64,000 nucleotides of DNA from Terrilactibacillus tamarindi (GTDB taxonomy: Bacteria > Bacillota > Bacilli > Bacillales > Sporolactobacillaceae), in the NCBI RefSeq assembly GCF_009718825.1, contig NZ_WNHB01000010.1:1-64000 (forward strand), written 5' to 3'. The notes under the pieces were generated by a model. That model was given only the letters and a program-made list of their open reading frames with translations, was not told where the DNA came from and ran no database searches. Shown here piece by piece: positions 42,459 to 51,971 of the stretch (position 1 is its first letter; each line of letters starts with the position of its first letter). The translations under genes were made by a program, and so were the position numbers.

Positions 42459-43016
42459 ATGCGTCAAATTGTTATTTTATCAGGGAGTCCATCGGAACAT
42501 TCGAGATCTGATCGTGCCTTAGATCAGCTTAAAGAGATCGCGATGGATCAAGGCTATAACGTGCAATTTTTTTCCGTTAGAGATGTGTCGCCAGAAGCTC
42601 TTTTCTATACACGTTTCAATGATCCAGAAGTGGTTACGATTGGCGATGCTCTGCGTGCAGCAGATGGTGTTATCATTGGGTCTCCGGTATACAAAGCGTC
42701 TTACACGGGAGTTTTCAAGGCACTTATCGATTTATTACCAGAAGATATATTAAAGGGTACACCCGTCTTACCGATTATGGTTGGTGGTAGCAGCAAACAT
42801 TTATTGGCTATTGAATTTGCTCTTAAACCGTTACTTGCAACGTTAAAAGCTGAACTCCTGCAAGGGGTATATATACTCGACACGCAAATTGATAAAATTA
42901 AAACGCCAGCTATTCAAGATGCGGTATTAATGAACAGAATTCAAGATCAGATAAAACAACTAACGATCGCTATCGAAAAAAAGTGTGCCTACGAAGCTAA
43001 AGATACGATAAGCTGA
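42459..43016 (+). CDS. NADPH-dependent FMN reductase (SsuE-type)
   Basis: 185 residues, flavodoxin-like fold. Phosphate-binding GSPSEHSRSD near residue 9 and flavin-site GSPVYKASYTGVFKALIDLL near residue 76 are typical of SsuE-like reductases, which deliver reduced FMN to monooxygenases. No monooxygenase gene is adjacent. AGGGAGGGG precedes the ATG. Confidence 0.85.
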   Translation: MRQIVILSGSPSEHSRSDRALDQLKEIAMDQGYNVQFFSVRDVSPEALFYTRFNDPEVVTIGDALRAADGVIIGSPVYKASYTGVFKALIDLLPEDILKGTPVLPIMVGGSSKHLLAIEFALKPLLATLKAELLQGVYILDTQIDKIKTPAIQDAVLMNRIQDQIKQLTIAIEKKCAYEAKDTIS

Positions 43017-43095
43017 TGGTGCCTCATCATTTGAGAGGCGAATGATAAGAGCTAACCATTTAGACATAACGTAATAAGGACAAATATATAAAAAC

Positions 43096-43142
43096 AAACA
43101 AGCCCTCAGTTTTGTTTCAAAAACAAAACTGAGGGCTTGTTT
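43096..43142. terminator. 22-bp perfect bidirectional terminator
   Basis: Arms 43096-43117 and 43121-43142 are perfect inverted repeats with a 3-base loop (CAA). The GC-rich part GCCCTCAG/CTGAGGGC is flanked by A- and T-rich ends, so it works in both directions between the convergent reductase and glcU. Confidence 0.92.
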
Positions 43143-43151
43143 TATATAAAG

Positions 43152-44006
43152 TTAGGCTTTTGCAATACCAAGGAAAACCCCGCCAGAGATAATTAGAATG
43201 CTGGCAACCGTAATATAGACAAGTTGACGTTTTGTTTTCTTTTCCCCAAGAAAAACAATTCCGCCAAAAATGGATATAATAATACCCATTTGAGAGAGTG
43301 AAAAACTAGTCGCTACACCAAGTCTTGATTGAGACATGAAAAGGAACAAGTTTCCTGATGCCCAAATTAATCCAGGTAAGATATTTTTAACGGTGTATAG
43401 ATTAAATGGTTTATGTTTCAGTGTAATAAATAGACTTCCAATTAGCATCCCAATGGCTTGTGGGAATAAGGCTACCCAACCGTCAACATGAAAGATTCGA
43501 GCAAAGACAACATAACCTAGAAAACCTAGTGAAGAAATAGTTAACGTGATAATTCCTTTTTTGAAATCTCCAGGATTATTAACTTCTTGTTTTCTGCCAT
43601 CAATAGATGTTAAGACGACGCCGATAATGATAAAGATAATGGCCAAAGAACCAAGTAGGATCGTTTGAAGCGTTGACCACTCTTTGAATACGATTACACC
43701 GAAAAGCGCTGTCGTAACAAGTTGCATACCAGTAGATATCGGCATTGATTTAGATACGCCGAGATATGGAACGCTTTTAAATTGATTACTTTGTCCAACC
43801 GACCAAAAAAGTCCAGATATGATACCGACAAGAATAATGGTAGGTGTTAACTCAGGCCTAACTATAATAAACTGGGCTATAGACAAGATTAAAGCTCCTA
43901 GTGTCGTCCCCATCGTTTGATTAAATGGTCCACCGCCCATTTTCATACTGACTAAAATCATACTTCCCCAAGATAAAGAAGGAAGAATGCCTAAAAGAAA
44001 ATCCAT
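43152..44006 (-). CDS. glcU: GlcU/RhaT-type sugar uptake protein
   Basis: About 284 residues, ten membrane segments, GRP family of sugar:proton symporters. Typical: MDFLLGILPSLSWGS start, GGGPFNQTMGTTLGAL near residue 27, ATSFSLSQMGII near 235. The frame opens at TTG 44030, but the ATG at 44006 gives the family's usual start. A cre-like site lies about 45 bases upstream. Sugar specificity (glucose or ribose) is undecided. Confidence 0.82.
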   Translation of the reverse strand: MDFLLGILPSLSWGSMILVSMKMGGGPFNQTMGTTLGALILSIAQFIIVRPELTPTIILVGIISGLFWSVGQSNQFKSVPYLGVSKSMPISTGMQLVTTALFGVIVFKEWSTLQTILLGSLAIIFIIIGVVLTSIDGRKQEVNNPGDFKKGIITLTISSLGFLGYVVFARIFHVDGWVALFPQAIGMLIGSLFITLKHKPFNLYTVKNILPGLIWASGNLFLFMSQSRLGVATSFSLSQMGIIISIFGGIVFLGEKKTKRQLVYITVASILIISGGVFLGIAKA

Positions 44007-44049
44007 TATACCCATCTCACTTTCATCCAAAAAATTAATCTAAAAGCTA

Positions 44050-44063
44050 TGTAAACGAGTACA
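44050..44063 (-). promoter_or_regulatory. cre-like (CcpA) site upstream of glcU
   Basis: TGTAAACGAGTACA matches 13 of 14 positions of the cre consensus TGWAANCGNTNWCA. It lies 44 bases before the glcU start, a suitable place for catabolite control. Confidence 0.6.
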
Positions 44064-44092
44064 AAAAGCGGTTTCATTTGGTTCTAAATAAA

Positions 44093-44106
44093 TTAACCGT
44101 TTACAT
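44093..44106. promoter_or_regulatory. LacI/CcpA-type half-palindrome
   Basis: TTAACCGTTTACA; its complement TGTAAACGGTTAA matches the cre consensus at 12 of 14 positions. Second of three such sites in the glcU-ugp gap. Confidence 0.45.
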
Positions 44107-44179
44107 TTATATATATATTAAAATTATATATTTATAATAACAGATAAACTAGATTTTGAGAAATAAAAAATATTGATAG

Positions 44180-44192
44180 TTAAACGTTTACA
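44180..44192. promoter_or_regulatory. LacI-type palindrome TAAACGTTTA
   Basis: TTAAACGTTTACA contains the perfect ten-base palindrome TAAACGTTTA (44181-44190), the usual core of LacI-family operators. Third site in this divergent region. Confidence 0.5.
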
Positions 44193-44282
44193 TAAAAAAG
44201 GAAACAAATATTTGTACGGCTGTGAACTTCCAATTTATTAGTTAAATTTCAGATAAAGACGCGATAAACATTTTTATTTATT

Positions 44283-44330
44283 GTTTGTAAAAATGTAAGG
44301 CTTTTCTAAACAGTGTGTAAACTATGTAAA
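44283..44330 (-). promoter_or_regulatory. possible PhoP-type direct repeats upstream of ugp
   Basis: On the minus strand TTTACA, TTTAGA and CTTACA follow one another at 11-bp steps (44321, 44310 and 44299 downwards), with an extra TTTACA at 44330. The spacing fits PhoP boxes. The orientation is opposite to ugpC, which weakens the case. Confidence 0.3.
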
Positions 44331-44409
44331 AATTACCAATAATCTATCGTTAAACCTCACCATCTGTGATAAATTGTAGGAACTAAAACGATAAAAGGAT
44401 GTGTTAAGT

Positions 44410-45537
44410 ATGAGTGAAGTGGAATTGTTAAGTGTCTCTAAACTCTATGGCAATAAGCAACCTTATATTATCAAGAATCTTAGTGTGACTATTGAATCTG
44501 GTGAGTTTTTTGTTATTGTTGGGCCATCAGGATGTGGGAAAAGTACCCTTTTACGAATGATTGCGGGTCTAGAAGATATATCTGAAGGTGTTTTGCGTAT
44601 CGGAGGAGAAATGGCCAATCATTGGTCCCCTAGCCAGCGTGACATCTCCATGGTCTTCCAAAATTATGCTCTTTATCCTCATCTCAATGTCCGTGAAAAT
44701 ATCATTTTTGGCTTACGGGTTAAAAAAATCTCACACGAAGAAAGAGAAAAACGATTACTTGAAGCTTGTGAAATGCTAAACCTCACAGACTATCTTAACA
44801 GAAAACCTCGTGAATTATCTGGCGGGCAAAGACAAAGAGTAGCTTTGGCTCGTGCCATCGTGAGTCAATCTCCTATTTGTTTAATGGATGAACCTTTGTC
44901 TAATTTGGATGCAAAATTACGGGCACATATGCGTAGTGAAATTAGAAAAATACAACGTCAATTTGGAACAACAATGATTTACGTTACGCATGATCAAGTT
45001 GAAGCGATGACAATGGGTGACCGTATGATGATTCTTAACCAAGGTGAAATTCAACAAATAGGTCGGCCGATCGATATCTATAATCACCCTGCAAATACCT
45101 TTGTAGCGTCATTTATTGGTTCACCGCAAATGAATATGTGTGAAGCGTATTATGATGGAACCTCTCAAGAACTAAGAATCAATAATGATTTGAAATTAAC
45201 CATGGCTCTTCCTAAATTAAAAACGTCAACCTATATCATCGGTTTACGGCCAGAGTACATTCATATTCCTCAACCGAACAATTCGAATCAAACGACCGTT
45301 CAAGTAGTAATAAATCATGTAGAATTGCTCGGAAATGATACCCTCTTTTCCTTTCAAGTAAATGATCAACAATGGACCGCTAAATGGAATGGGCAGTGGT
45401 TATTTGAGCCAGGGGATAAAATTTCTATTGCACTAGATGCAGATGCCATATGCGTATTCGACAAGGGTACACGTCAGCTCGTTCATAGCTCAATCAAGCA
45501 AGATCATGACGAATTACAAAAAGGGGTGTTAGCTTAA
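44410..45537 (+). CDS. ugpC: ABC transporter ATPase UgpC/MsmK-type
   Basis: 375 residues. Walker A GPSGCGKST near residue 37, signature LSGGQRQRVALARA near 134, Walker B CLMDEPLSNLDAKL near 155, switch His in VTHDQVEA near 192, and a C-terminal OB-fold regulatory domain of the MalK type. GTG 44401 sits too close to the AAAGGAT; ATG 44410 gives about nine bases. Stop and the next start share a base (TAATG). It powers the UgpAE permease. Confidence 0.87.
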   Translation: MSEVELLSVSKLYGNKQPYIIKNLSVTIESGEFFVIVGPSGCGKSTLLRMIAGLEDISEGVLRIGGEMANHWSPSQRDISMVFQNYALYPHLNVRENIIFGLRVKKISHEEREKRLLEACEMLNLTDYLNRKPRELSGGQRQRVALARAIVSQSPICLMDEPLSNLDAKLRAHMRSEIRKIQRQFGTTMIYVTHDQVEAMTMGDRMMILNQGEIQQIGRPIDIYNHPANTFVASFIGSPQMNMCEAYYDGTSQELRINNDLKLTMALPKLKTSTYIIGLRPEYIHIPQPNNSNQTTVQVVINHVELLGNDTLFSFQVNDQQWTAKWNGQWLFEPGDKISIALDADAICVFDKGTRQLVHSSIKQDHDELQKGVLA

Positions 45538-46478
45538 TGGCTATGGAAAATCCTACGTCGACGGGAAAGGTGCCTTCTCTTAATATGCCATACCGAACGT
45601 TTTGGGAGAAGACACGTCCTATTCAAGTTGCTATCTTATTTCTTCTTCCATCACTGATCTTATTTTCTGTATTTGTCTTCTATCCACTATTTCGTACGAT
45701 CTATCTGAGCTTCTTTTTAACGAATCAAAAAGGTCTTCCAACCGTCTTTGTTGGGTTTGATAACTTTATTCAATTATTCCAATCGGCTGATTTTCTGCAA
45801 AGTATAGAGGCTACTTTTCTTTTTGTTTTGTATACCGTCCCAGCAAGTGTCGTAATTTCACTCTTTCTTGCTCTATTAGCCAATGAAAAACTTAAGGGAA
45901 TTCATTTTTTTCGAACCATATTTGCTTCAAGCTTAGGTGTATCTGTCGCAGCAGCTTCTGTCACATGGCTATTTATATTTAATCCGACAATGGGTGTATT
46001 AAATCGAATGATTTCATTCTTTGGAATACCAGAAATAAATTGGTTGGCTGATCCCCACTGGGCATTGTTGGCTGTATCAATAACGACCATTTGGCTGAAT
46101 CTTGGCTTTTCTTTTTTAATTATTCTTGGAGGCTTGCAAAATATTGATCAAAGTCTATATGAAAGTTCAAGCATTGATGGAGCAGGTTACTTCTATCAGC
46201 TTAGACGAATTACGATCCCTATGCTATCGCCAACACTGTTTTTTATCATGACCGTCTCTCTCATCAATGCGTTCCAAACCTTTGGTCAAATTGACTTACT
46301 TACAGGCGGGGGTCCTGGTCAAACCACCAATCTAATGGTCTACGCGATCTATAAAGACGCTTTTGTTAATTTCAATTTTGGCAAAGCAAGCGCTGAAGTC
46401 GTTATACTCTTTCTACTGATTCTTATTGTTACACTATTGCAATTTAAATTTGTTGAGAAGAAGGTGCACTACCAATGA
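45537..46478 (+). CDS. ugpA: ABC permease UgpA-type
   Basis: 313 residues, six to seven membrane segments, MalF-type fold. The EAA loop that docks the ATPase is SSSIDGAGYFYQLRRITIPM near residue 215. Starts on the last base of ugpC and overlaps ugpE by four bases, so translation is tightly coupled. With UgpE it forms the channel. Confidence 0.87.
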   Translation: MAMENPTSTGKVPSLNMPYRTFWEKTRPIQVAILFLLPSLILFSVFVFYPLFRTIYLSFFLTNQKGLPTVFVGFDNFIQLFQSADFLQSIEATFLFVLYTVPASVVISLFLALLANEKLKGIHFFRTIFASSLGVSVAAASVTWLFIFNPTMGVLNRMISFFGIPEINWLADPHWALLAVSITTIWLNLGFSFLIILGGLQNIDQSLYESSSIDGAGYFYQLRRITIPMLSPTLFFIMTVSLINAFQTFGQIDLLTGGGPGQTTNLMVYAIYKDAFVNFNFGKASAEVVILFLLILIVTLLQFKFVEKKVHYQ

Positions 46479-47287
46479 TGGCTATCAAAAGAGGAAGTCT
46501 TTATGTGGTCTTAATCCTTATCGCACTATTACTCTTTTTTCCGATCATATACGCTTTTCTCGTCAGTTTCATGTCAACAAAAGAGGTTTTAATGGGTCAT
46601 TTGATACCAAAATCGTTTTCGTTGACAAATTATATCGATGCCTTTCAAGCATTACCGCTCCTTCATTCATTGATTAACAGTATGCTGGTTTCAATCATCA
46701 CCACAATTGGTCAAATCATTGTTTGTAGTCTAGCTGCCTATGCTTTTGTATTTATTGAATTTAGGGGACGTCAATTTTTATTTTTTCTCTTTGTTTCAAC
46801 CATGATGATACCATGGGAAGCGTCGATTATTCCTAATTTTGTTACAGTCCAAAAACTAGGGTGGATCAATCACTATGCAGCATTGACGATTCCATTCTTT
46901 GCAACTGCGTTTGGCACTTTCCTTTTAAGGCAGCATTTTAAAACCATACCAAAGGAATTACATGAAGCTTCTCGAATGGCTGGTCTTGGTCATTTGACTT
47001 TTTTTCTAAAAGTGGTCATGCCTGTTTCTAAAACGAGCCTCGTTACGTTAGGGATCTACTGCTTCTTGACGACATGGAATTCTTATCTCTGGCCGCTTCT
47101 TGTAACAACGGATGAACGTTCGAGAACGGCACAAATCGGGCTGCGACAACTTCATGCACAGGAAAATGTGACCCAGTGGGGTGTCGTTATGGCTGGTGTG
47201 GTTATTGTAGCCATTCCGACTTTACTTGTCTTGTTCTTAGGTCAAAAGCACTTACAAAAAGGCCTGATGGATGGGGCTGTTAAATAA
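46475..47287 (+). CDS. ugpE: ABC permease UgpE-type
   Basis: 270 residues, six membrane segments, MalG-type fold. EAA loop HEASRMAGLGHLTFFLKVVM near residue 165. The ATG overlaps the ugpA stop (ATGA). A conserved TWNSYLWPLL lies near the C-terminal segments, as in glycerol-phosphate permeases. Partner of UgpA. Confidence 0.87.
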   Translation: MMAIKRGSLYVVLILIALLLFFPIIYAFLVSFMSTKEVLMGHLIPKSFSLTNYIDAFQALPLLHSLINSMLVSIITTIGQIIVCSLAAYAFVFIEFRGRQFLFFLFVSTMMIPWEASIIPNFVTVQKLGWINHYAALTIPFFATAFGTFLLRQHFKTIPKELHEASRMAGLGHLTFFLKVVMPVSKTSLVTLGIYCFLTTWNSYLWPLLVTTDERSRTAQIGLRQLHAQENVTQWGVVMAGVVIVAIPTLLVLFLGQKHLQKGLMDGAVK

Positions 47288-47341
47288 CGAATAAAGTGAT
47301 TCTCATTTGTTATAAAACATATTCAGGAGAGGAATTAAAGA

Positions 47342-48661
47342 ATGAAGAGGAAAATGATTGTTGCCGTTTTCTTATTAATGAGTTCAGTTCTACTTTCAGC
47401 TTGTTCGGGTCTATCTCATGCAGACGATAATCGAATTCAAATCGTTTTTTGGCATTCCATGGCTGGCCCTCCACTGGAGGCGTTAAATAAAATCGTTAAT
47501 GATTTTAATCAGTCACAAGATGAAATTTACGTTAAACCAGAATATCAAGGTTCTTATGAGGAGTCATTGGCCAAATTTAGGCGTGTAGGAGGAACAGCCA
47601 ATGCTCCCAACATTTATCAAGCTCAAGACATTGGTTCGAAGTATATGATGGAAAGCGGTGATATCGTCCCTGTTCAAAAATTAATGGACGAAGAACACTA
47701 TAATATGAATCAATTGGAAAAAAATATAAGAAACTATTATACCGTGAATGGAAAGTTATATTCGATGCCATTTAACTCTTCGACACCTGTTGTTCTATAT
47801 AACGCAGATGCTTTTAATAAAGCCGGACTTGATCCAAATAAGCCGCCAGAAACGTATTCACAATTTCGCGAGGCGGCAAAAAAACTAACGCAAGCAAACA
47901 AAGGAATGAAGGGTTTTTCTTTTCTTAATTATCCTTGGTTTTTTGAGGAATTACTCGCTGTCCAAGGCGGAGAATATATTAACCAAAACAATGGGAGAAC
48001 AGGTCTTGCAACAAAGGCGACGTTCAACTCGCAAAAGGGATTAAATATTTTTAAGTGGTTAAGAGAAATGCAGAAAGATGGAACACTGGCTAATTACGGA
48101 ACGAGTGGCGATAATGAATCGTCTGGATTTCTAACTCAAAAAGTTGGGATGTTCATGTCATCTTCAGCAAGTATGGCTGAAATGTTTAAGAATGCACCAT
48201 TTAAGGTAGGGGTAGCTTACATACCAAGGCCTGACAATATTGAAAGGCAAGGAGTCGTGATTGGAGGCGCTTCACTTTGGTTATCTAAGGGAAAGAGTGC
48301 TAAAGAAGAAAAAGCCGCCTTTGCTTTTATGAAATATATGGCTTCGCCAAAGGCACAAGCAGATTGGCATATTCATACAGGCTATTTTCCGATTAATCCG
48401 GGTGCTTATAAAGAGCCCATTATTATAAAAAATTATAAGAAAACACCTCAATTTAAAGTAGCAGTTAATCAATTTCACGATACAAAATCAACGTATGCCA
48501 CTCGTGGTCCCATGATGACGTTAATGCCTCAATCGCGAGTCATTATGTCACGTGCGATTGATGATTTATATCAAGGGAAGAATTTACAACAATCATTAGA
48601 CACAGCAGCTGACCATGTTAATGAAGCTATTGCACAAATGAATCTTGCAAATAAAAAGTGA
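47342..48661 (+). CDS. ugpB: glycerol-3-phosphate-type solute-binding lipoprotein UgpB
   Basis: 439 residues. Lipoprotein signal with lipobox LLSAC (Cys near residue 21), so it is anchored outside the membrane. Solute-binding family 1, UgpB-like: VFWHSMAGPPLEALNKIVND near residue 36, YSMPFNSSTPVVLYNADAF near 139. Strong AGGAGAGG site. The family and the phosphodiesterase next door suggest glycerophosphodiesters or glycerol-3-phosphate as ligand. Confidence 0.87.
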   Translation: MKRKMIVAVFLLMSSVLLSACSGLSHADDNRIQIVFWHSMAGPPLEALNKIVNDFNQSQDEIYVKPEYQGSYEESLAKFRRVGGTANAPNIYQAQDIGSKYMMESGDIVPVQKLMDEEHYNMNQLEKNIRNYYTVNGKLYSMPFNSSTPVVLYNADAFNKAGLDPNKPPETYSQFREAAKKLTQANKGMKGFSFLNYPWFFEELLAVQGGEYINQNNGRTGLATKATFNSQKGLNIFKWLREMQKDGTLANYGTSGDNESSGFLTQKVGMFMSSSASMAEMFKNAPFKVGVAYIPRPDNIERQGVVIGGASLWLSKGKSAKEEKAAFAFMKYMASPKAQADWHIHTGYFPINPGAYKEPIIIKNYKKTPQFKVAVNQFHDTKSTYATRGPMMTLMPQSRVIMSRAIDDLYQGKNLQQSLDTAADHVNEAIAQMNLANKK

Positions 48662-48711
48662 TACACTAGTTATTAGAACAAGCTTTTAAAAATAAGAAGG
48701 AGGGGCTAAAT

Positions 48712-49464
48712 GTGAAAACGGCTATTTTTGCCCACCGAGGGAGTAAAGGTAATCGTCCGGAAAATACCATCGCTGCATTTAAGGAAGCAATGCGAATTAA
48801 TAGTGATGGAATTGAGCTTGATGTTCACTTAACGAAAGATCAGGAACTTGTGATTATTCATGATGAGAAAATAGATCGTACAACAAACGGAAAAGGCTAT
48901 GTGAAAGATTACACTTTGCAACAACTTAAACAGTTTGATGCAGGGGTCTGGTTTTCAGATGAATATAAAAGTGAACGAATCCCAACCTTAAAAGAAGTCT
49001 TAATACTTCTTAAAGATTATGAAGGAACGTTGAATATTGAACTAAAAACCGATCGAATTGACTATCCATTTATTGAGCAGAAAGTGATAGATGCAGTCCA
49101 TGAATGGCGCCCAAATCACCCGACACTCTATTCATCTTTTAATCATGAATCACTCGCTAGACTAAAAGCCATTGAACCAGAAGCAGACTTTGGAATCCTC
49201 TTGTTCGAAAAGTTATATGATCCTTGGCTTTATGCAAGACACATTGGGGCTTCTAGCCTTCATCTATATAAACCTGCAGCATTATCGCCTTCAACTTCAA
49301 TTATTCAGGATGAAGGCTTAGCTGTTAGAGCTTGGACCATTAATGATGCGGATGATATGAGACGTTTATTTGCATTAGGCGTTGATGGGATTATGACGGA
49401 CTATCCTGAAAAAGCCATGGAGATTAGAGAGGAATTTAAGGAACTAGAAGTACAAAAGAAATAA
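48712..49464 (+). CDS. ugpQ: glycerophosphodiester phosphodiesterase UgpQ
   Basis: 250 residues, cytoplasmic GDPD barrel. Splits glycerophosphodiesters to glycerol-3-phosphate and alcohol. Catalytic HRG in FAHRGSKGNRPENTIAAF near residue 6, metal-binding IELDVHLTKD near 38 and HDEKIDRTTNG near 51. GTG start after AAGGAGGGG. Last gene of the ugp operon; lack of a signal peptide implies the diester is imported first. Confidence 0.9.
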   Translation: MKTAIFAHRGSKGNRPENTIAAFKEAMRINSDGIELDVHLTKDQELVIIHDEKIDRTTNGKGYVKDYTLQQLKQFDAGVWFSDEYKSERIPTLKEVLILLKDYEGTLNIELKTDRIDYPFIEQKVIDAVHEWRPNHPTLYSSFNHESLARLKAIEPEADFGILLFEKLYDPWLYARHIGASSLHLYKPAALSPSTSIIQDEGLAVRAWTINDADDMRRLFALGVDGIMTDYPEKAMEIREEFKELEVQKK

Positions 49465-49665
49465 AGGTACGAATTTTCATGTTTATTGCTGAAATTTTTT
49501 ATATTTAGCGATTAGTAAATATTGCCACCCAATAGGCCCACCTTTGCCATGTTTTTATACCATTTAGGACATATTTTAGACCCATCTCTGCCAAACAGAG
49601 GACCACTCCTCCTATATAATGGAATTGCACTATGTTGTGCAAATCTATTATATAGGAGGGTTTTT
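49465..49665. other. left flank of the IS21 remnant
   Basis: Contains two imperfect TATATAATGGAATTGCA / TGTGCAAATCTATTATATA arms forming an inverted repeat just before the istA start, likely part of the IS21 left end or promoter. Confidence 0.45.
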
Positions 49666-50215
49666 GTGGTTAAATATCGAGAAATTCTTAGGCTGCATGC
49701 CCAAGGAGTAAGTCAAAGGGGTAGCATTAGTTGCACCAACTCGAGAAATACGATTAGAGAGGTGGTTAAAAGGGCTCAAAAGTTAAATATTTCTTGGCCG
49801 TTAGAGGTGGATATGACAGATAGTGATCATCAAGAACTTCTGTTTCCTGAAAAGCATGAGGCATCTAATTTCAGGAGAAACCAGATTGTGAACACATCCA
49901 TAAGGAATTAGCTAAGCCAGGAGTGAACGTAGCTCTTTTATGGGATGAGTATTGTTTAAGTTGTAGGGCAAGTGATGAAATCCCCTAGAGTTGTAGGGAA
50001 TTTTGTCGTTTCTATCATGATTACGCTAGGAAAACAAAAGCAACTATACGAATTAAACGTAAGCCAGGCGAACAGCTTGAGGTGGATTGGGCCTGACAAA
50101 CAATGAGTCTGACAGATAATTTGACTGATGAAGATATTCCTGTCTATATATTCGTCTTTGCCCTGTCGTGTAGTCAATACGCTTATGTAGAGGGATTCCC
50201 TATTAAAAAATTAAA
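49666..50215 (+). pseudogene. IS21-family istA remnant
   Basis: GTG 49666 begins an IstA-like protein (KYREILRLHAQGVSQRG, SRNTIREVVKRAQKL, DMTDSDHQELLFPEKH). The frame is lost near 49870. The next frame continues with EHIHKELAKPGVNVALLWDE, then in-frame stops near 49986 and 50094 interrupt RKTKATIRIKRKPGEQLEVD. The catalytic core and istB are absent. A dead, truncated element. Confidence 0.85.
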
Positions 50216-50306
50216 CTATGAATAATTCAGGTTACTTGAGACAAAAATTACATTAGGTAAATTGGCATGAAATGCGTCAAAGGCTGTCTTAAAACTCCCC
50301 ATCTCC

Positions 50307-50658
50307 TCAATATAAATAAAAAAGTCGATTCATCATGTAACGCTTAAGAATCGACTTTTTTATTTTTTTTTTTATTTGTAAATTTTCTTGTATTTGGTGT
50401 TTTATTTGTTTTTGATTACAACACTTATGATCCAATCTATTCTCTTGAATTAATAAAGCAGCATAACCAGAAGTATAAGCTGTTGCAAACGATACCCCTG
50501 TATCCAATGTCATTTTGTTCTTAAAATACAGGCTAATAATATCTTCTCCCGGTGCAAATACATCTACTTTTTTATCTTTAAACTCTTTTGTATAGATTTT
50601 TCCTCATTGTATTTAACATCCCTACATTAATCGCTTCTTTATATGCACCCGGATAAGA
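50307..50658 (-). pseudogene. subtilisin-like serine protease (S8) fragment
   Basis: Minus strand. One frame gives YPGAYKEAINVGMLNT near 50640-50590; a frameshift leads to EFKDKKVDVFAPGEDIISLY and then GVSFATAYTSGYAALLIQEN, the subtilase serine-site motif (Ser in GVSFAT). The N-terminal part with Asp and His is missing; the IS256 left end abuts it at about 50659. A hairpin terminator (50318-50361) lies inside the open tail, so the last residues are probably also frameshifted. Confidence 0.75.
50318..50361 (-). terminator. terminator of the subtilase remnant
   Basis: AAAAAAGTCGATTC (50318-50331) pairs with GAATCGACTTTTTT (50348-50361); usable in both directions. Confidence 0.8.
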
Positions 50659-51662
50659 GGAGAGTGTAAAATATTTTGTGTAAATGAATAAAACAATGAA
50701 AAAGGAAGACCTTTTCCTGGTAGAATAAAGTCACCACAACTCATCCATAGAAAAGAGGTCTTCCCTATGAACCAGCTTACAACAGAAATCGTCGATGCAC
50801 TAGTAAAAAACAAGATATTACGGAAGTTTTTCGTTCTCATTTAGAAAAAGCAATCAACTCGCTCTTGGTAACCGAACTTACGAGTTTTCTAGATTATGAA
50901 AAATATGACCGTATCGGTTTCAACTCTGGTAATTCACGAAATGGCTCTTATTCACGTACTCTCCACACCGAATAGGGGGACCTAAATATCCAGATTCCTC
51001 GTGATCGTAATGGCGAGTTTAAGCAACAGACGATAGCTCCTTATAAACGCTCCAACGACACATTAGAGTCAACGGTTATTCACCTCTTTCAAAAAGGAAT
51101 GACGATGGCTGAAATCGCAAATCTGATTGAAAAGATGTATGGTCATCATTATACGCCACAGACCATTTCTAACATGACAAAAGCAGTTTCTGAAACGGTT
51201 GAAGCGTTCAATCATCGCCAACTACATCATCGCTATGTGTGCGTCTATTTAGATGCAACCTATATTGCGATACGTCGTGATACCGTGTCCAAAGAAGCTG
51301 TATACATCGCCGTTGGAATTCGTGAAGATGGTTCCAAGGAAGTCCTTGCCTATACGATTGCCCCAACAGAATCGGCGTATAACTGGCAAGAACTACTAGA
51401 AGAAATCAAAGGTCGTGGTGTAGAAGACGTCCTATTATTCATTTCAGATGGCTTAAAAGGCATGGTAGATGTTCTTTCAAGCGTCTTTCCAAAAGCGAGA
51501 TACCAAACGTGTCTCGTACACGTAGCACGCAATATTTTACATAAAGTGCGCATAGGAGATCGTCAGGAGATCTGCGATGATTTTAAAACGATTCAACAAG
51601 CAGAAGACACTGAATCAGGTCAAGCAGCCCTAGATGCCTTTAATCCATTCTGGTCAGGGTAG
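50659..51662 (+). pseudogene. IS256-family transposase, broken and truncated
   Basis: ATG 50767 starts MNQLTTEIVDALV, then a one-base frameshift; the next frame continues RSHLEKAINSLLVTELTSFL with a stop near 50974 (HTE-stop-GDLNIQIPRDRNGEF). From 51099 a 187-codon frame holds the DDE region: YLDATYIAIRRD and ISDGLKGMVDV supply the two Asp residues. The sequence ends at 51662, before the catalytic Glu. Mutator/IS256 family, inactive. The left end lies near 50659 inside a subtilase gene. Confidence 0.87.
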
Positions 51663-51966
51663 CCATTACACAATCCTTAAATTTCAAAAGTTATTAAAGA
51701 AATATGGTTTAGGCCAGTAATGTCTAGAAGAGGAAAATGTTGGGACAATGCCCCGCAGGAGTCTTTTTTTGGTCATTTAATAGATGAAGTAGATTATCAA
51801 TCTTCTAAATCATTAAGAGAGCTAAAGGACAAAATAAATCATTACATGTTTACTATAACAACTATCGATATCAATGGAATTTAAAAAAAGATGACTCCTA
51901 TTCAATTTAGGAATCATCTTCTAGCAGCTTAATTCTCTTTTTTTTAATGTGTCCTTGACATAGGTG
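51663..51966 (+). pseudogene. IS3-family orfB 3' fragment
   Basis: Reads FQKLLKKYGL, then after a frame change MSRRGKCWDNAPQESFFGHL with the catalytic Glu, SLRELKDKINHYM and, after another shift, YNNYRYQWNLKK / MTPIQFRNHLL. Joined directly to the broken IS256 end, so one element inserted in or recombined with the other. TGTCCTTGACATAGGTGCCAG at 51945-51970 looks like the IS3 right end. Confidence 0.82.
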
Positions 51967-51971
51967 CCAGA

